Both the position numbers and the translations under genes were made by a program. The notes beneath the pieces were generated by a model. It was not told where the DNA came from. It saw only the letters and a list, made by a program, of their open reading frames with translations, and did not search any database. A stretch of 64,000 bases of DNA from JBAXAM01 sp964213355 (lineage in GTDB: Bacteria > Pseudomonadota > Gammaproteobacteria > UBA9339), in assembly GCA_964213355.1 (NCBI GenBank), contig CAXOVY010000001.1:89078-153077 (forward strand). The letters are read 5' to 3'. Below are positions 34,809 to 42,967 of this stretch, in pieces (position 1 is the first letter of the stretch; each line of letters opens with the position of its first letter).

Positions 34809-35675
34809 ATGATTCAAAGCATGACCACGTTTGCAAGATTTTCTGACCAAGGTACTTGGGGTATGGCGACTTGGGAAATACGCGTCGTTAACCATCGGTA
34901 TTTTGATTGTAGTATTAAAATGCCGGAGATTTTGCGGTCGCTTGAGACTAATATTAGATTGCGCCTGCAACAACAGCTGCATCGTGGGCGTATTGAATGT
35001 GCATTGAAGTTTCAGCCAGGTGAACAAAGTGGTTTGAATTTAATGTTAAATATCAGTTTGGTAAAAAAGCTAGCCGATGCGATTGGTGAAGTGAAAAATT
35101 ATGTGTCAACAAAACCCGTAGTTGACCCCATGAAAATTTTAGCCTGGCCACAAGTTTTGCAGGTTGTTGAAGAGGATGTTGAAGCGGTGCATAAAATAAT
35201 TTTGCAACTATTCGAAAAAACATTGGCAGATTTAATTGCTGCGCGTGTGCGTGAGGGGGCAGCGCTTGCGGAAATAATGCAAAGTAAATTGCAGGAAGTT
35301 TTAGCTATAGCGAGCAAAGTGAAAACTAAAGTTCCGTTAGTACTCGCAAATCAACGCGCAAAAATTATGCAGCGGTTAGATGCGATAAAGAGTGAGTTAG
35401 ACCTGACTCGTTTGGAACAGGAGATGGTATATATTGCTCAGCGGATGGATGTTGCTGAAGAGCTTGATCGTTTAGAAACGCACAGTAAAGAAATTGGACG
35501 TATATTGACTGCCGGTGGCAATGTTGGTAAGCGGCTTGATTTTTTGATGCAGGAATTAAATCGAGAGGCTAATACCTTAGCATCAAAATCTGTGGATGTT
35601 GAAGTAACGCAAGCTGCAGTGGAATTAAAGGTATTGATCGAGCAAATGCGCGAGCAGGTGCAGAATATTGTTTAA
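34809..35675 (+). CDS. yicC: YicC/YloC family endoribonuclease
   Basis: RNase linked in E. coli to sRNA decay. 288 residues, the family length. N-terminal MIQSMTTFARFSDQGTWGMATWEIRVVNHRYFDCSIKMPEI and the C-terminal DUF1732 region VYIAQRMDVAEELDRLETHSKEIGRILTAGGNVGKRLDFLMQELNREANTLASKS are diagnostic. Next to rph as in E. coli. Its last four bases overlap the end of ygfA (convergent). Confidence 0.95.
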   Translation: MIQSMTTFARFSDQGTWGMATWEIRVVNHRYFDCSIKMPEILRSLETNIRLRLQQQLHRGRIECALKFQPGEQSGLNLMLNISLVKKLADAIGEVKNYVSTKPVVDPMKILAWPQVLQVVEEDVEAVHKIILQLFEKTLADLIAARVREGAALAEIMQSKLQEVLAIASKVKTKVPLVLANQRAKIMQRLDAIKSELDLTRLEQEMVYIAQRMDVAEELDRLETHSKEIGRILTAGGNVGKRLDFLMQELNREANTLASKSVDVEVTQAAVELKVLIEQMREQVQNIV

Positions 35676-36235
35676 AAAACAATCTCATCCATCACTACAT
35701 CCCATGGGTTTGGTTCAAATTCGACTTGCTGCCATTCATATCCAACTCCAAGCAGGTAAGGTCCTGCTTTAGGGTTTTGTTGTTTAAACGCAAAAGTACG
35801 GTCATAACAACCAGCACCCCGTCCAAGACGAAAGCGATTGTTGTTGAAACCAAGTAATGGCACAATCACTAGATCTAATTTTTGTGGTGCGATGATTTTT
35901 GTTGAACAAGTTTTTGGCTCGGGAATTTTGCGTTTTGTTATTGTTAATTCATCATGCTTAAGAAACCTAATGAAGTGTAAGGGGTTTTTTATTTTTGGAT
36001 CACAGACTGGCAAATAGCAGTTTTTCCCTTGTTGCCAAATAGTTTCAATAATTGGCCAAACGTCGATTTCGTTGTCAATTGAAATGTAACAGGCAATGTT
36101 TTTACTGTGGACAAATATCTCACTTGCCACGATTTTGGTTTTGATTTTTTGCGAAGCTACAAGGCAAAGATCTGGTGTTAAGTTGCAGAGTTTTTTTTTG
36201 ATTTGTTGACGTAGGTTGTTTAGATCTTGTGGCAT
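35672..36235 (-). CDS. ygfA: 5-formyltetrahydrofolate cyclo-ligase
   Basis: Converts 5-formyl-THF to 5,10-methenyl-THF using ATP. 187 residues (182-200 in relatives). The nucleotide-binding GFNNNRFRLGRGAGCYDRTF (about residues 129-148) is the key signature; the end LLGVGYEWQQVEFEPNPWDVVMDEIVF matches the family. It lies just downstream of 6S RNA, as in E. coli where the two are co-transcribed. Confidence 0.95.
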   Translation of the reverse strand: MPQDLNNLRQQIKKKLCNLTPDLCLVASQKIKTKIVASEIFVHSKNIACYISIDNEIDVWPIIETIWQQGKNCYLPVCDPKIKNPLHFIRFLKHDELTITKRKIPEPKTCSTKIIAPQKLDLVIVPLLGFNNNRFRLGRGAGCYDRTFAFKQQNPKAGPYLLGVGYEWQQVEFEPNPWDVVMDEIVF

Positions 36236-36242
36236 TAAATTA

Positions 36243-36424
36243 ACTCCGCAATATCGCTGTAAGTTGCGTTCTGAACCCCAAAAATTATGGGCGGGCTTCT
36301 TGGCAACATTTCAGGCTTCCTACTAAATCAATGTAGGCTTGCACAACAACGTTAACACGCAAAACCCATTATGCAAATTTATCGATTCAAGAATTTAATT
36401 CCTACTGGCGTATATTGCAGAGCA
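36243..36424 (-). ncRNA. ssrS: 6S RNA
   Basis: About 180 nt between ygfA and the cut zapA, the conserved gammaproteobacterial position. The two ends form a closing stem: CTCTGCAATAT at the 5' end (36422-36412) pairs with ATATTGCGGAG at the 3' end (36254-36244), with one G-U pair, and the interior can fold into a long rod with a central bubble. A promoter sits at the expected distance upstream. Identity rests on position, size and the closing stem, not on a covariance search. Confidence 0.8.
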
Positions 36425-36430
36425 GGGAAA

Positions 36431-36460
36431 ATTATACGCTTGTTATTTTATGTTTGCCAA
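36431..36460 (-). promoter_or_regulatory. 6S RNA promoter
   Basis: Minus strand TTGGCA (36460-36455), 18-base spacer, TATAAT (36436-36431). The predicted start is near 36424. The -35 box lies inside the last codons of the detached zapA 3' end, so the promoter survived the insertion-sequence event. Confidence 0.75.
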
Positions 36461-36538
36461 TGTTTGACGCAGTTTGTTTAAGCGTATGTTTAAGTCGCAG
36501 TTGTCTAGTTGAGATTGTTGTTTTGCGAGTATTGCATA
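36443..36538 (-). pseudogene. zapA: Detached 3' end of zapA
   Basis: The minus strand encodes YAILAKQQSQLDNCDLNIRL, then NKLRQTLANIK and a TAA at 36443. Joined in frame to residues 1-71 of the truncated zapA at 39525-39311, sharing the codon TAT, it rebuilds a 102-residue ZapA with its C-terminal coiled-coil helix. It is separated by the whole IS21-like element and has no start of its own. Confidence 0.85.
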
Positions 36539-36630
36539 TTCCGATCCAAATCGATCAATGATTCCAGTCCAAACCGATCAGTAATTCCAGTCCAAATCGA
36601 TTAACGATTCCAGTTCAAATCGATCAAAAC
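36539..36630 (+). repeat. Left-end 23-bp tandem repeats of the IS
   Basis: Units start at 36539, 36562, 36585 and 36608, all exactly 23 bp long with a few substitutions. Multiple terminal repeats are typical IstA-binding sites in IS21 elements. Confidence 0.85.
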
Positions 36631-36746
36631 TTTCATGTCGAATGACCCACAATAATCAGATTTAAAACCTGATTGTTTTTTCAAAATAAGTTGTACTTCC
36701 AAGATTAATTAAAATTTGGAGATACAAAATGAGAGGTCATATAACA

Positions 36747-38270
36747 ATGAGAAAAATTCGGGAAATATTACGTTTAAAATTTGCTCTTGAAATGGGAAAC
36801 CAAAAAATCGCCAATAGTTTGGCAATTAGCAGCAGTACTGTACATGAATGTTTGCGCAGGGCTAATTTAGCTAATCTTAGCTGGCCGCTGCCAGATAACA
36901 TAGATGATGAGATATTGGAGAAACAGCTTTACTCTCCGCCAAGACAAGCAATACCAAAGGAAGAGCGAGGTGAGTTGGATTGGTCTAAAATTCATGATGA
37001 GCTAAAACGCAAACACGTAACGTTAATGTTACTGTGGAACGAGTACAGAGAATCGTATCCAATGGGAATAGGCTACAGTCGGTTTTGCGATCTTTACTTG
37101 CTATGGAAAAAGCCATTAGACACATGGATGCGTCAAGATCATAAAGCTGGCGAAAAAATGTTTGTCGATTATGCAGGAGGCACTATTCCTATAAGCGATG
37201 GGCAAGGCTATATACATCAAGCACAGATTTTTGTTGCTGTGCTTGGCGCGTCTGGATACATCTACGCTGAAGCGACAATGACACAATCTTTGCAGGATTG
37301 GATAGAGTCACATTGTCGAGCTCTTAAATTCTTCGGCGGTGTTCCAGAGATATCGGTGCCTGACAATTTAAAAAATTGCACTGTCCTTGCCCATCGCTAT
37401 GAGCCAGATATTAACCCAACTTATCATGACCTGGCAAAGCATTATGGGTTTGTAGTTATGCCTGCGCGCGTAAGAAAACCAAAAGATAAAAGTTTGGCGG
37501 AAAAAAGCGTACAAATTATACAGTACCAAATTCTAGCAAAATTACGCGATCAAACTTTTTTTAGTTTGGTAGAAGTAAATGAACCGATAGCAATTTTATT
37601 GAAAAAAATTAATTCGCAAGCTTTCCAAAAATTATCAGGATCACGGTTAAGCCAATTTGAGAAGTTAGATAAACCAGCTTTAAAACCACTACCAAGCACG
37701 CCCTACAAATTCGCTGAATGGGCAAAGGCAAGACTGGGTCCTGATTATCATATTGAATTGGATAAACACTTTTACAGCGTTCCGTATACTTTTATTAAAA
37801 AAATTTTGGATGTGAGATTTACTGATCAAACAGTTGAAATTTTTTATCGTTCAAAAAGAATAGCGGTTCACATGCGCAGTTACATACATAGACGACATAC
37901 AACATTGAAAGAGCATATGCCTAAGGCTCATCAGAAATATGTCGAGTGGACTCCGGAACGAATTATTAATTGGGCTCGAAAAATAGGAATGGCAACAGCG
38001 CAATTAGTTGAGAAAGTTATCGAAACTAAAGAGCATCCACAATTAGCCTTTCGTGCATGCCTTGGGATCCTGCATCTTGGTAAGAGCTATACTGAACTAC
38101 GGTTGGAAGCAGCATGTGTCCGCGCTTTAAAAATAGGAGCCTACAGTTATCACAACATAGCGTCTATTCTAAAAAATAATTTAGATAACGTGCCAGTAAG
38201 TTCATCGGAAACTTTAACAGCAACAAAAGAAGAACATGAAAACATTAGAGGAGGTGATTATTTTGAATAA
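36747..38270 (+). CDS. istA: IS21-family transposase IstA
   Basis: DDE transposase. Start at ATG 36747 (MRKIREILRLKF), 507 residues; an in-frame ATG at 36729 is also possible. N-terminal helix-turn-helix (ALEMGNQKIANSLAISSSTVHECL). The catalytic core shows D in EKMFVDYAGGTIPI, D in VPDNLKNC and E in KPKDKSLAEKSVQ, a D-D-E triad in family order. The C-terminal Mu-type domain carries YHIELDKHFYSVPYTFIKK. Acts with IstB. The gap to istB is unusually wide. Confidence 0.93.
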   Translation: MRKIREILRLKFALEMGNQKIANSLAISSSTVHECLRRANLANLSWPLPDNIDDEILEKQLYSPPRQAIPKEERGELDWSKIHDELKRKHVTLMLLWNEYRESYPMGIGYSRFCDLYLLWKKPLDTWMRQDHKAGEKMFVDYAGGTIPISDGQGYIHQAQIFVAVLGASGYIYAEATMTQSLQDWIESHCRALKFFGGVPEISVPDNLKNCTVLAHRYEPDINPTYHDLAKHYGFVVMPARVRKPKDKSLAEKSVQIIQYQILAKLRDQTFFSLVEVNEPIAILLKKINSQAFQKLSGSRLSQFEKLDKPALKPLPSTPYKFAEWAKARLGPDYHIELDKHFYSVPYTFIKKILDVRFTDQTVEIFYRSKRIAVHMRSYIHRRHTTLKEHMPKAHQKYVEWTPERIINWARKIGMATAQLVEKVIETKEHPQLAFRACLGILHLGKSYTELRLEAACVRALKIGAYSYHNIASILKNNLDNVPVSSSETLTATKEEHENIRGGDYFE

Positions 38271-38355
38271 GGGGACGCTGTCCCCTTAAACCCCTGAAGT
38301 ATTTAGAGACGTAACTTGTAATTGATGAGGCGGGATTAGCCGCCTCAAGTTACGT
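38271..38355 (+). other. Two hairpins between istA and istB
   Basis: GGGGAC-GCT-GTCCCC (38271-38285) directly after the istA stop, then a longer hairpin: ACGTAACTTG (38309-38318) with CAAGTTACGT (38346-38355) enclosing AGGCGG/CCGCCT (38328-38345). In most IS21 elements istA and istB overlap; here 138 bases separate them. No T-run, so not a clear terminator. It may limit istB expression or be a passenger palindrome. Confidence 0.7.
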
Positions 38356-38408
38356 CACTGTCATCAGCGCTTCCGCCTGTACAGTAATTTAATAATATAG
38401 GAGAAAAA

Positions 38409-39164
38409 ATGTTAATACATCCAACAATTGAAAATTTAAAAAAACTACGTTTACTAGGAATGGCTAAAGCATTAGAAAACCAGCTTGATCAACCGCAAGT
38501 AGAAAGTATGAGCTTCGAAGAACGATTAGGGTTAATAATTGACCGTGAAATTTGTGATCGTGAAAATAGAAAATTACAAACAAGGCTTCGCAATGCAGCT
38601 TTAAAACAAACAGCGTCAGTAGAAGATATTGATTATCGCGCATCACGTGGTATTGATAAAAAGCTCGTATTTACTTTATCTAATTGCCAATGGATAAAAA
38701 TGCACCGCAATGTTTTAATTATTGGTGCAACTGGTACAGGCAAAACATATCTTGCTTGCGCTTTGGCACATAAAGCTTGTTTAGAAGGAAACTCTGTTTA
38801 TTACAGTCGCCTCTCAAGACTTCTGCCAGATTTGGGTTTAGCACGAGGCGATGGTAGCTATAATAAAAAAATGAAACAGCTGGCAAAGGTCGAGGTTTTG
38901 ATTTTAGACGACTGGGGACTTTCTCCTCTTACAGATGAGCAACGTCGTGATTTATTAGAGCTACTAGACGATCGTCATGAAAAATGCTCTACTATTGTTA
39001 CCAGTCAACTGCCAATTAAACTCTGGCATGAAGCCATTGGAGATAAAACTTTGGCTGACGCTATTATGGATCGACTGGTACACAACGCTTATCGGTTAGA
39101 ATTAAAAGGTGACGACTCTATGCGTAAATTTCGTAATGAAAATCTGAATAAGAGGGATAAATAA
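38409..39164 (+). CDS. istB: IS21-family helper ATPase IstB
   Basis: AAA+ ATPase that directs target choice for IstA. 251 residues, normal length. Walker A GATGTGKTYLACALAHKAC (about residues 102-120), Walker B VLILDDWGLSPL near 165, and sensor region STIVTSQLPIKLWHE. Preceded by TAGGAG. Intact. Confidence 0.95.
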   Translation: MLIHPTIENLKKLRLLGMAKALENQLDQPQVESMSFEERLGLIIDREICDRENRKLQTRLRNAALKQTASVEDIDYRASRGIDKKLVFTLSNCQWIKMHRNVLIIGATGTGKTYLACALAHKACLEGNSVYYSRLSRLLPDLGLARGDGSYNKKMKQLAKVEVLILDDWGLSPLTDEQRRDLLELLDDRHEKCSTIVTSQLPIKLWHEAIGDKTLADAIMDRLVHNAYRLELKGDDSMRKFRNENLNKRDK

Positions 39165-39199
39165 CTAAATTATAACAAAGGTCTTTCGCTTTGATTTTT

Positions 39200-39310
39200 T
39201 TGATCGGTTTGGATCGGAATCGTTAATCGATTTGGACTGGAATTACTGATCGGTTTGGACTGGAATCATTGATCGGTTTGAATCGGAATGATTGATCGAT
39301 TTCATCGGAA
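39200..39310 (-). repeat. Right-end 23-bp tandem repeats of the IS
   Basis: Inverted copies of the left-end unit ending at 39219, 39242, 39265, 39288 and 39310; the outermost is 22 bp. The last 88 bases are read through by the truncated zapA. Confidence 0.85.
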
Positions 39311-39525
39311 TACGCAAGTATCAATTCATGGGCGATGTTTAGAGCGGCGGTAACAGCAACACGATCAATAGTTATGAGTTTATTGCCGTGATGAACCTCT
39401 TGCATTTTGTCGTTGAGGTAGACGGCAGCTTTTTTTAATTCAGTGACCTTGTCCTTGGGACACCTGATCTTAAATTCGCGGTCTAGAATATTGACGGTTA
39501 CGGTGTCTGTTATTGAATTTATCAT
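39223..39525 (-). pseudogene. zapA: zapA truncated by the IS (hybrid C-terminus)
   Basis: Cell-division protein ZapA promotes FtsZ bundling. Residues 1-71 are native (VNILDREFKIRCPKDKVTELKKAAVYLNDKM; ITIDRVAVTAALNIAHELILA). From residue 72 the frame enters the IS terminal repeats and adds about 29 foreign residues (SDEIDQSFRFKP...) before stopping. The globular domain is kept but the C-terminal dimer/tetramer helix is replaced; the lost part lies at 36443-36538. It may be partly functional. Co-transcribed with the ZapB-like gene upstream (four-base overlap). Confidence 0.88.
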
Positions 39526-39725
39526 GACAGTTTATCTTGCAGCTGCGTAATTATTTTTCGTATTGATTCGGCTATTTTTTTCTTTTTATTTAATAAAGAG
39601 GTACGCTCATGATGCAAGTGAGCTACCTCTTTGTGCAATGAGTTATTTTCAATGGTGAGCTGTCGAAAAGATTTAGCAAAATCATTTACTTGTAATTCCA
39701 AGCTGTTTAGTTCAGATTCGCTCAT
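39522..39725 (-). CDS. Small coiled-coil protein, ZapB-like (TIGR02449 type)
   Basis: 67 residues, essentially one coiled coil (LNSLELQVNDFAKSFRQLTIENNSLHKEVAHLHHERTSLLNKKKKIAESIRKIITQLQ). This kind of gene commonly precedes zapA and lies divergent from pepP in gammaproteobacteria. Its stop overlaps the zapA start (ATGA). A role in division is inferred only from the neighbourhood. Confidence 0.85.
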   Translation of the reverse strand: MSESELNSLELQVNDFAKSFRQLTIENNSLHKEVAHLHHERTSLLNKKKKIAESIRKIITQLQDKLS

Positions 39726-39803
39726 AGTGTTTATAACTTGTATTGTTTTATATGCCCACTGCTGATGATAATATATTGCTTTTACAAGGCCTGGTCAAAT
39801 TTT

Positions 39804-41102
39804 ATGCAAAATAACAAATTCAAATTACGGCGTGGTGAATTATTGAAGCAAATTGGCGCCAATGGTATTGCCATTGTTTTTGCGGCAAAAGAATATATTC
39901 GCAATGGCAGCGAATATTATCCATATCGGCAAAATAGTGATTTTTATTATTTAACGGGTTTTACTGAGTCCGAGTCAATTGCCGTTTTTATTTCTGGTCG
40001 CACTGAAGGAGAGTTTGTTCTATTCAATCGGAAGCGTGATGCAGTAAAAGAGTTGTGGCATGGTTTACGCGCGGGTCAGGAAGGAGCTTGTCGCAATTTC
40101 GGTGCGGATCAGGCATTTTCTATTGAAGAGGTTGATGCTTTGTTGCCGCAATTATTGGTTGATCGAGAATATGTCTATTTTAATATTGGCTCAGATCGTG
40201 ATTTTGACTCGAGAATTGATTTTTGGATCAATCAAGCTGGGAGCGATGGTGCTGCAGTATCGCACAAACTGATTAATATAGGTGAGGTTTTGCACGAAAT
40301 GCGACTGAAAAAAACATTGCATGAGTTAGAGTTAATGCGTAAAGCGGTAGAAATTACCGCAGCCGGTCATTTGAGAGCCATGCGAAAATGTCGCCCTGGA
40401 ATGTATGAGTTTGAACTGGAGTCAGAATTGATGTACGAGTTTATGCGTCTTGGAGGTCTGGACAAAGCTTTCCAAACCGTAGTTGGAGGTGGTGCGAATG
40501 CTTGTACGCTACATTACTCAAAAAATACTGATAAGTTAATTGATGGTGATTTAGTACTGATAGATGCCGGTGTTGAATATAAATATTATTGCGCCGATGT
40601 TACCCGCACATTTCCCATCAATGGGAAATTTACCCTAGAGCAACGTGCTATTTATGAGGCAGTGCTTACAGCGCAACTTGAAGTAATTAATCAAATTCAT
40701 CCGGGGATAAAGTTTGATAGTTTGCAGCTCTTGGCCGAGCGCATAATTACTGAGCACTTAGTGAGTTTGGGTTTGCTCAAAGGCAAGGTAGAGGATTTGG
40801 TCGCTAGACAAGCCTTTAAGCCATTTTTTATGCATAAAATTGGTCATTGGCTCGGGCTTGATGTACACGATGTTGGTAAGTATCAACTTGATGATACGTG
40901 GCGTATTTTGGAGCCGGGCATGGTGCTTACAGTAGAACCTGGGATTTATATTATGCCAAATACCTTGGTTGATGATAAGTGGTTAAATATTGGGATTAGA
41001 ATTGAAGATGATATTTTGGTTACGGAAAATGGTTGTGATGTTTTAACTAAGATGATACCAAAAACCATTGCAGAAATTGAAACAACAATGAGAAAGTTTT
41101 AA
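39804..41102 (+). CDS. pepP: Xaa-Pro aminopeptidase P
   Basis: Metallopeptidase removing N-terminal residues before proline. Start at ATG 39804 (MQNNKFKLRRGELL), 432 residues (441 in E. coli); the frame is open upstream but carries an unlikely hydrophobic extension. Metal ligands: D and D in LIDAGVEYKYYCADVTRTFP (about residues 255-274), H in HKIGHWLGLDVHD, E in VEPGIYI and E in IGIRIEDD. Divergent from the ZapB-like gene, the standard arrangement. Confidence 0.95.
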   Translation: MQNNKFKLRRGELLKQIGANGIAIVFAAKEYIRNGSEYYPYRQNSDFYYLTGFTESESIAVFISGRTEGEFVLFNRKRDAVKELWHGLRAGQEGACRNFGADQAFSIEEVDALLPQLLVDREYVYFNIGSDRDFDSRIDFWINQAGSDGAAVSHKLINIGEVLHEMRLKKTLHELELMRKAVEITAAGHLRAMRKCRPGMYEFELESELMYEFMRLGGLDKAFQTVVGGGANACTLHYSKNTDKLIDGDLVLIDAGVEYKYYCADVTRTFPINGKFTLEQRAIYEAVLTAQLEVINQIHPGIKFDSLQLLAERIITEHLVSLGLLKGKVEDLVARQAFKPFFMHKIGHWLGLDVHDVGKYQLDDTWRILEPGMVLTVEPGIYIMPNTLVDDKWLNIGIRIEDDILVTENGCDVLTKMIPKTIAEIETTMRKF

Positions 41103-41152
41103 AAAGTGTTTTTAGGTTTTTAGTGCTATCCGTTGGAGAAATAACAAAACGC

Positions 41153-41180
41153 TTGCGTGCTCGATTTTTTTTGATACAAT
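41153..41180 (+). promoter_or_regulatory. Promoter of the porin gene at 41401
   Basis: TTGCGT (41153-41158), 16-base spacer, TACAAT (41175-41180). Transcription would begin near 41187 and leave a leader of roughly 210 bases. Confidence 0.6.
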
Positions 41181-41186
41181 AGCTTC

Positions 41187-41400
41187 TGCATCAATCAATT
41201 ATGTTGATTGATATTTTAGGGGTTCGCTGAGGAGAATTGGTACCGATTCGCAGAGACAGTGAATACCCACAAAACAGACGCACCTGCGCATAGAAGTTAC
41301 GCAGAGCTCTGAAGGAAGTAGCGCTTTTTATCGGAATACAATGGTGCGCTGTTTTGAAACCATATTCCAAATTTAAATTTAAATTAGGAGAGAAAAAAGG
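41187..41400 (+). promoter_or_regulatory. Long structured 5' leader of the porin gene
   Basis: About 210 non-coding bases with several stems: ATCAATCAA-TTATG-TTGATTGAT (41190-41212), GAATTG-GTAC-CGATTC in the middle, CTGCG/CGCAG, and near the gene a stem pairing GGAAT and ATGGT with ACCAT and ATTCC around a 3-base bulge. AGGAGAGAAAAAAGG precedes ATG 41401. No known riboswitch class is recognised; a separate small RNA is possible. Confidence 0.55.
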
Positions 41401-42741
41401 ATGAAACTTAAACCTGTAGTTGCTTCACTAATTATGCTTGGGCTAATGGCTCCGGCTTTTGCTATGGATAAAGCAAAAGACGTCTTAGCTCAACAAGCAG
41501 TTTTGGACCAGAATTCACCCGTTAATAAAGTTTGCAGTGAAGGCTGGTTTAATCGTGTTACTGTCGGTGGTATGGCAAATGTTGTAGGTATTATGGGTAA
41601 CCATGATCTTCCAGGTGCATTTACTACGACTGGCAGTGGTTCAGATCTTTATGTAAATAACGCCAATTTATTGGTTGATGCTGCTCTAAGCAAATGGTCA
41701 AAGGCTTCTTTGAATTTGGCTTATTTGGGAGCGCCAACTGCGTTTAATATGATATCTGATGGCGCGACGTTAAATAACTATACAGTTAATCATCAAGTTT
41801 ACGTTGATGAGGTATATGTTACTTTTGCTGATTTTGCTAAATATCCAGCTTATGCAAAAATTGGTAAGACATATGTCCCATTTGGTGAATACAATGATCC
41901 TTATGTCCTATGGCAAATTGAAAGTCCAGCACAGATGATCTCCCAAGCAAATGGCCCAACTGCAATTGTTGGTGTAGCTTCTGATTTTGGTTTCTATGCC
42001 AGTGTGTTTGCTCTTAAGGGTGACACTTATCCACAAGGTTCTACCACTAATAACATTAGAAACTTTGGTGCTAAAATAGGCTACAAGGATAATTTGGCGC
42101 ATTTCGCATCACCAGATACCAGTGTAAACCTCAATGTAAGTTACCTCCGCAACATGTGGGATAGTGTGTTCTTTACCACAAATACGAGTAGTCCTTCAGG
42201 GTTGACTGGTGGTAATGCTAATGCTCCAGCACGTGACCCAGTTGGTGCTTTAGCGGTTCACTTTGACATGTCTTATAAGTCGCTTAGTGTTTATGCTGAT
42301 TGGGCCGGTGCCTTAAAGAATATGGCGTCGACCTATTATACCAACGTAGGAGATGCTGCTACATTGACGTATGCTAATAGCTCCAGATTCTGGGGTGCTA
42401 ACGTGAATGCGGCCTATGCATTTGAGACTCTAGATCATGATTCAAGTCTTGCTGCTGGAGTCCAGTTCTCAGGCAATGGTCAGTGGTTCAATACTTCTAC
42501 TGCTGGCGCCAGTGTTAACCCTAACGTCAATGGCGTGTCTTATAACGCTAATGCAAATGGTGGTTTATTTGATTACATTATTCCAAAGTGGAGAGCAATT
42601 GGTGAGTATAAGGTCAATTTGGTTAAGCATACCGATTTGAGTTTGGTCTATGCTTATAGCAAGAGTTACGATTTTGCTGTAACTGGCAACAATGCTCGTT
42701 CTACCAATATCGGTCTTGCTCGTTTAGGGGTAAGATTCTAG
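41401..42741 (+). CDS. Legionella_OMP-like major outer-membrane porin
   Basis: 446 residues. Signal peptide MKLKPVVASLIMLGLMAPAFA. The mature protein has alternating beta-strand pattern, ends in aromatic-final RLGVRF, and contains YAKIGKTYVPFGEYNDPY, typical of the Legionella_OMP (LBP/MOMP-like) family. Likely a porin and abundant surface protein. It has its own promoter, a long structured leader and a strong terminator, fitting high, regulated expression. Confidence 0.8.
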   Translation: MKLKPVVASLIMLGLMAPAFAMDKAKDVLAQQAVLDQNSPVNKVCSEGWFNRVTVGGMANVVGIMGNHDLPGAFTTTGSGSDLYVNNANLLVDAALSKWSKASLNLAYLGAPTAFNMISDGATLNNYTVNHQVYVDEVYVTFADFAKYPAYAKIGKTYVPFGEYNDPYVLWQIESPAQMISQANGPTAIVGVASDFGFYASVFALKGDTYPQGSTTNNIRNFGAKIGYKDNLAHFASPDTSVNLNVSYLRNMWDSVFFTTNTSSPSGLTGGNANAPARDPVGALAVHFDMSYKSLSVYADWAGALKNMASTYYTNVGDAATLTYANSSRFWGANVNAAYAFETLDHDSSLAAGVQFSGNGQWFNTSTAGASVNPNVNGVSYNANANGGLFDYIIPKWRAIGEYKVNLVKHTDLSLVYAYSKSYDFAVTGNNARSTNIGLARLGVRF

Positions 42742-42776
42742 TTTGTTAAAGTTAGTAGTTTAGGTAGATATACCGT

Positions 42777-42802
42777 AAAAAGCCCGCATATGCGGGCTTT
42801 TT
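42777..42802 (+). terminator. Terminator of the porin gene
   Basis: AAAAAGCCCGC-ATAT-GCGGGCTTTTT, about 40 bases after the porin stop. Confidence 0.9.
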
Positions 42803-42967
42803 ATTTGTCATTAAGTATCCTTATGTATACCTCGTCATTATTGGGTTTTGATGAATTTGTTTCATAAAAAATATGCACAATGCAACTTGATTGAAATTAT
42901 TTTCTTTATTTTCTTTTATTATCAAATTATACTCCCCCCGCTTATAACTTCTTACCGGAGAAAAACA

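Larger units (their letters stand above)
36539..39310 (+). mobile_element. IS21-family insertion sequence (2772 bp)
   Basis: Contains istA and istB in order. The left end has four tandem 23-bp repeats (36539-36630), each beginning TTCC and containing CAAA[TC]CGAT. The right end has the same unit inverted, about four and a half copies (39200-39310). Outermost bases are TTCCGAT in inverted orientation. Only a 2-bp duplication (TA at 36537-36538 and 39311-39312) is seen; IS21 elements usually make 4-8 bp. Inserted into zapA. Both genes look intact. Confidence 0.92.

Noticed and set aside
36539..36630. Regular 23-bp repeats that could suggest a CRISPR array
   Set aside because: There are no spacers, the repeats are directly adjacent, and they are mirrored at the other end of the IS21 element.
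36531..39318. A longer (4-8 bp) target-site duplication for the IS
   Set aside because: Only TA is shared between the flanks; the reconstructed zapA frame fits exactly a 2-bp duplication.
42848..42967. N-terminal extension of LbtU-like copy 1
   Set aside because: The signal peptide begins at GTG 42968, and the paralogue shares the same GGAGAAAAACAGTG start context.
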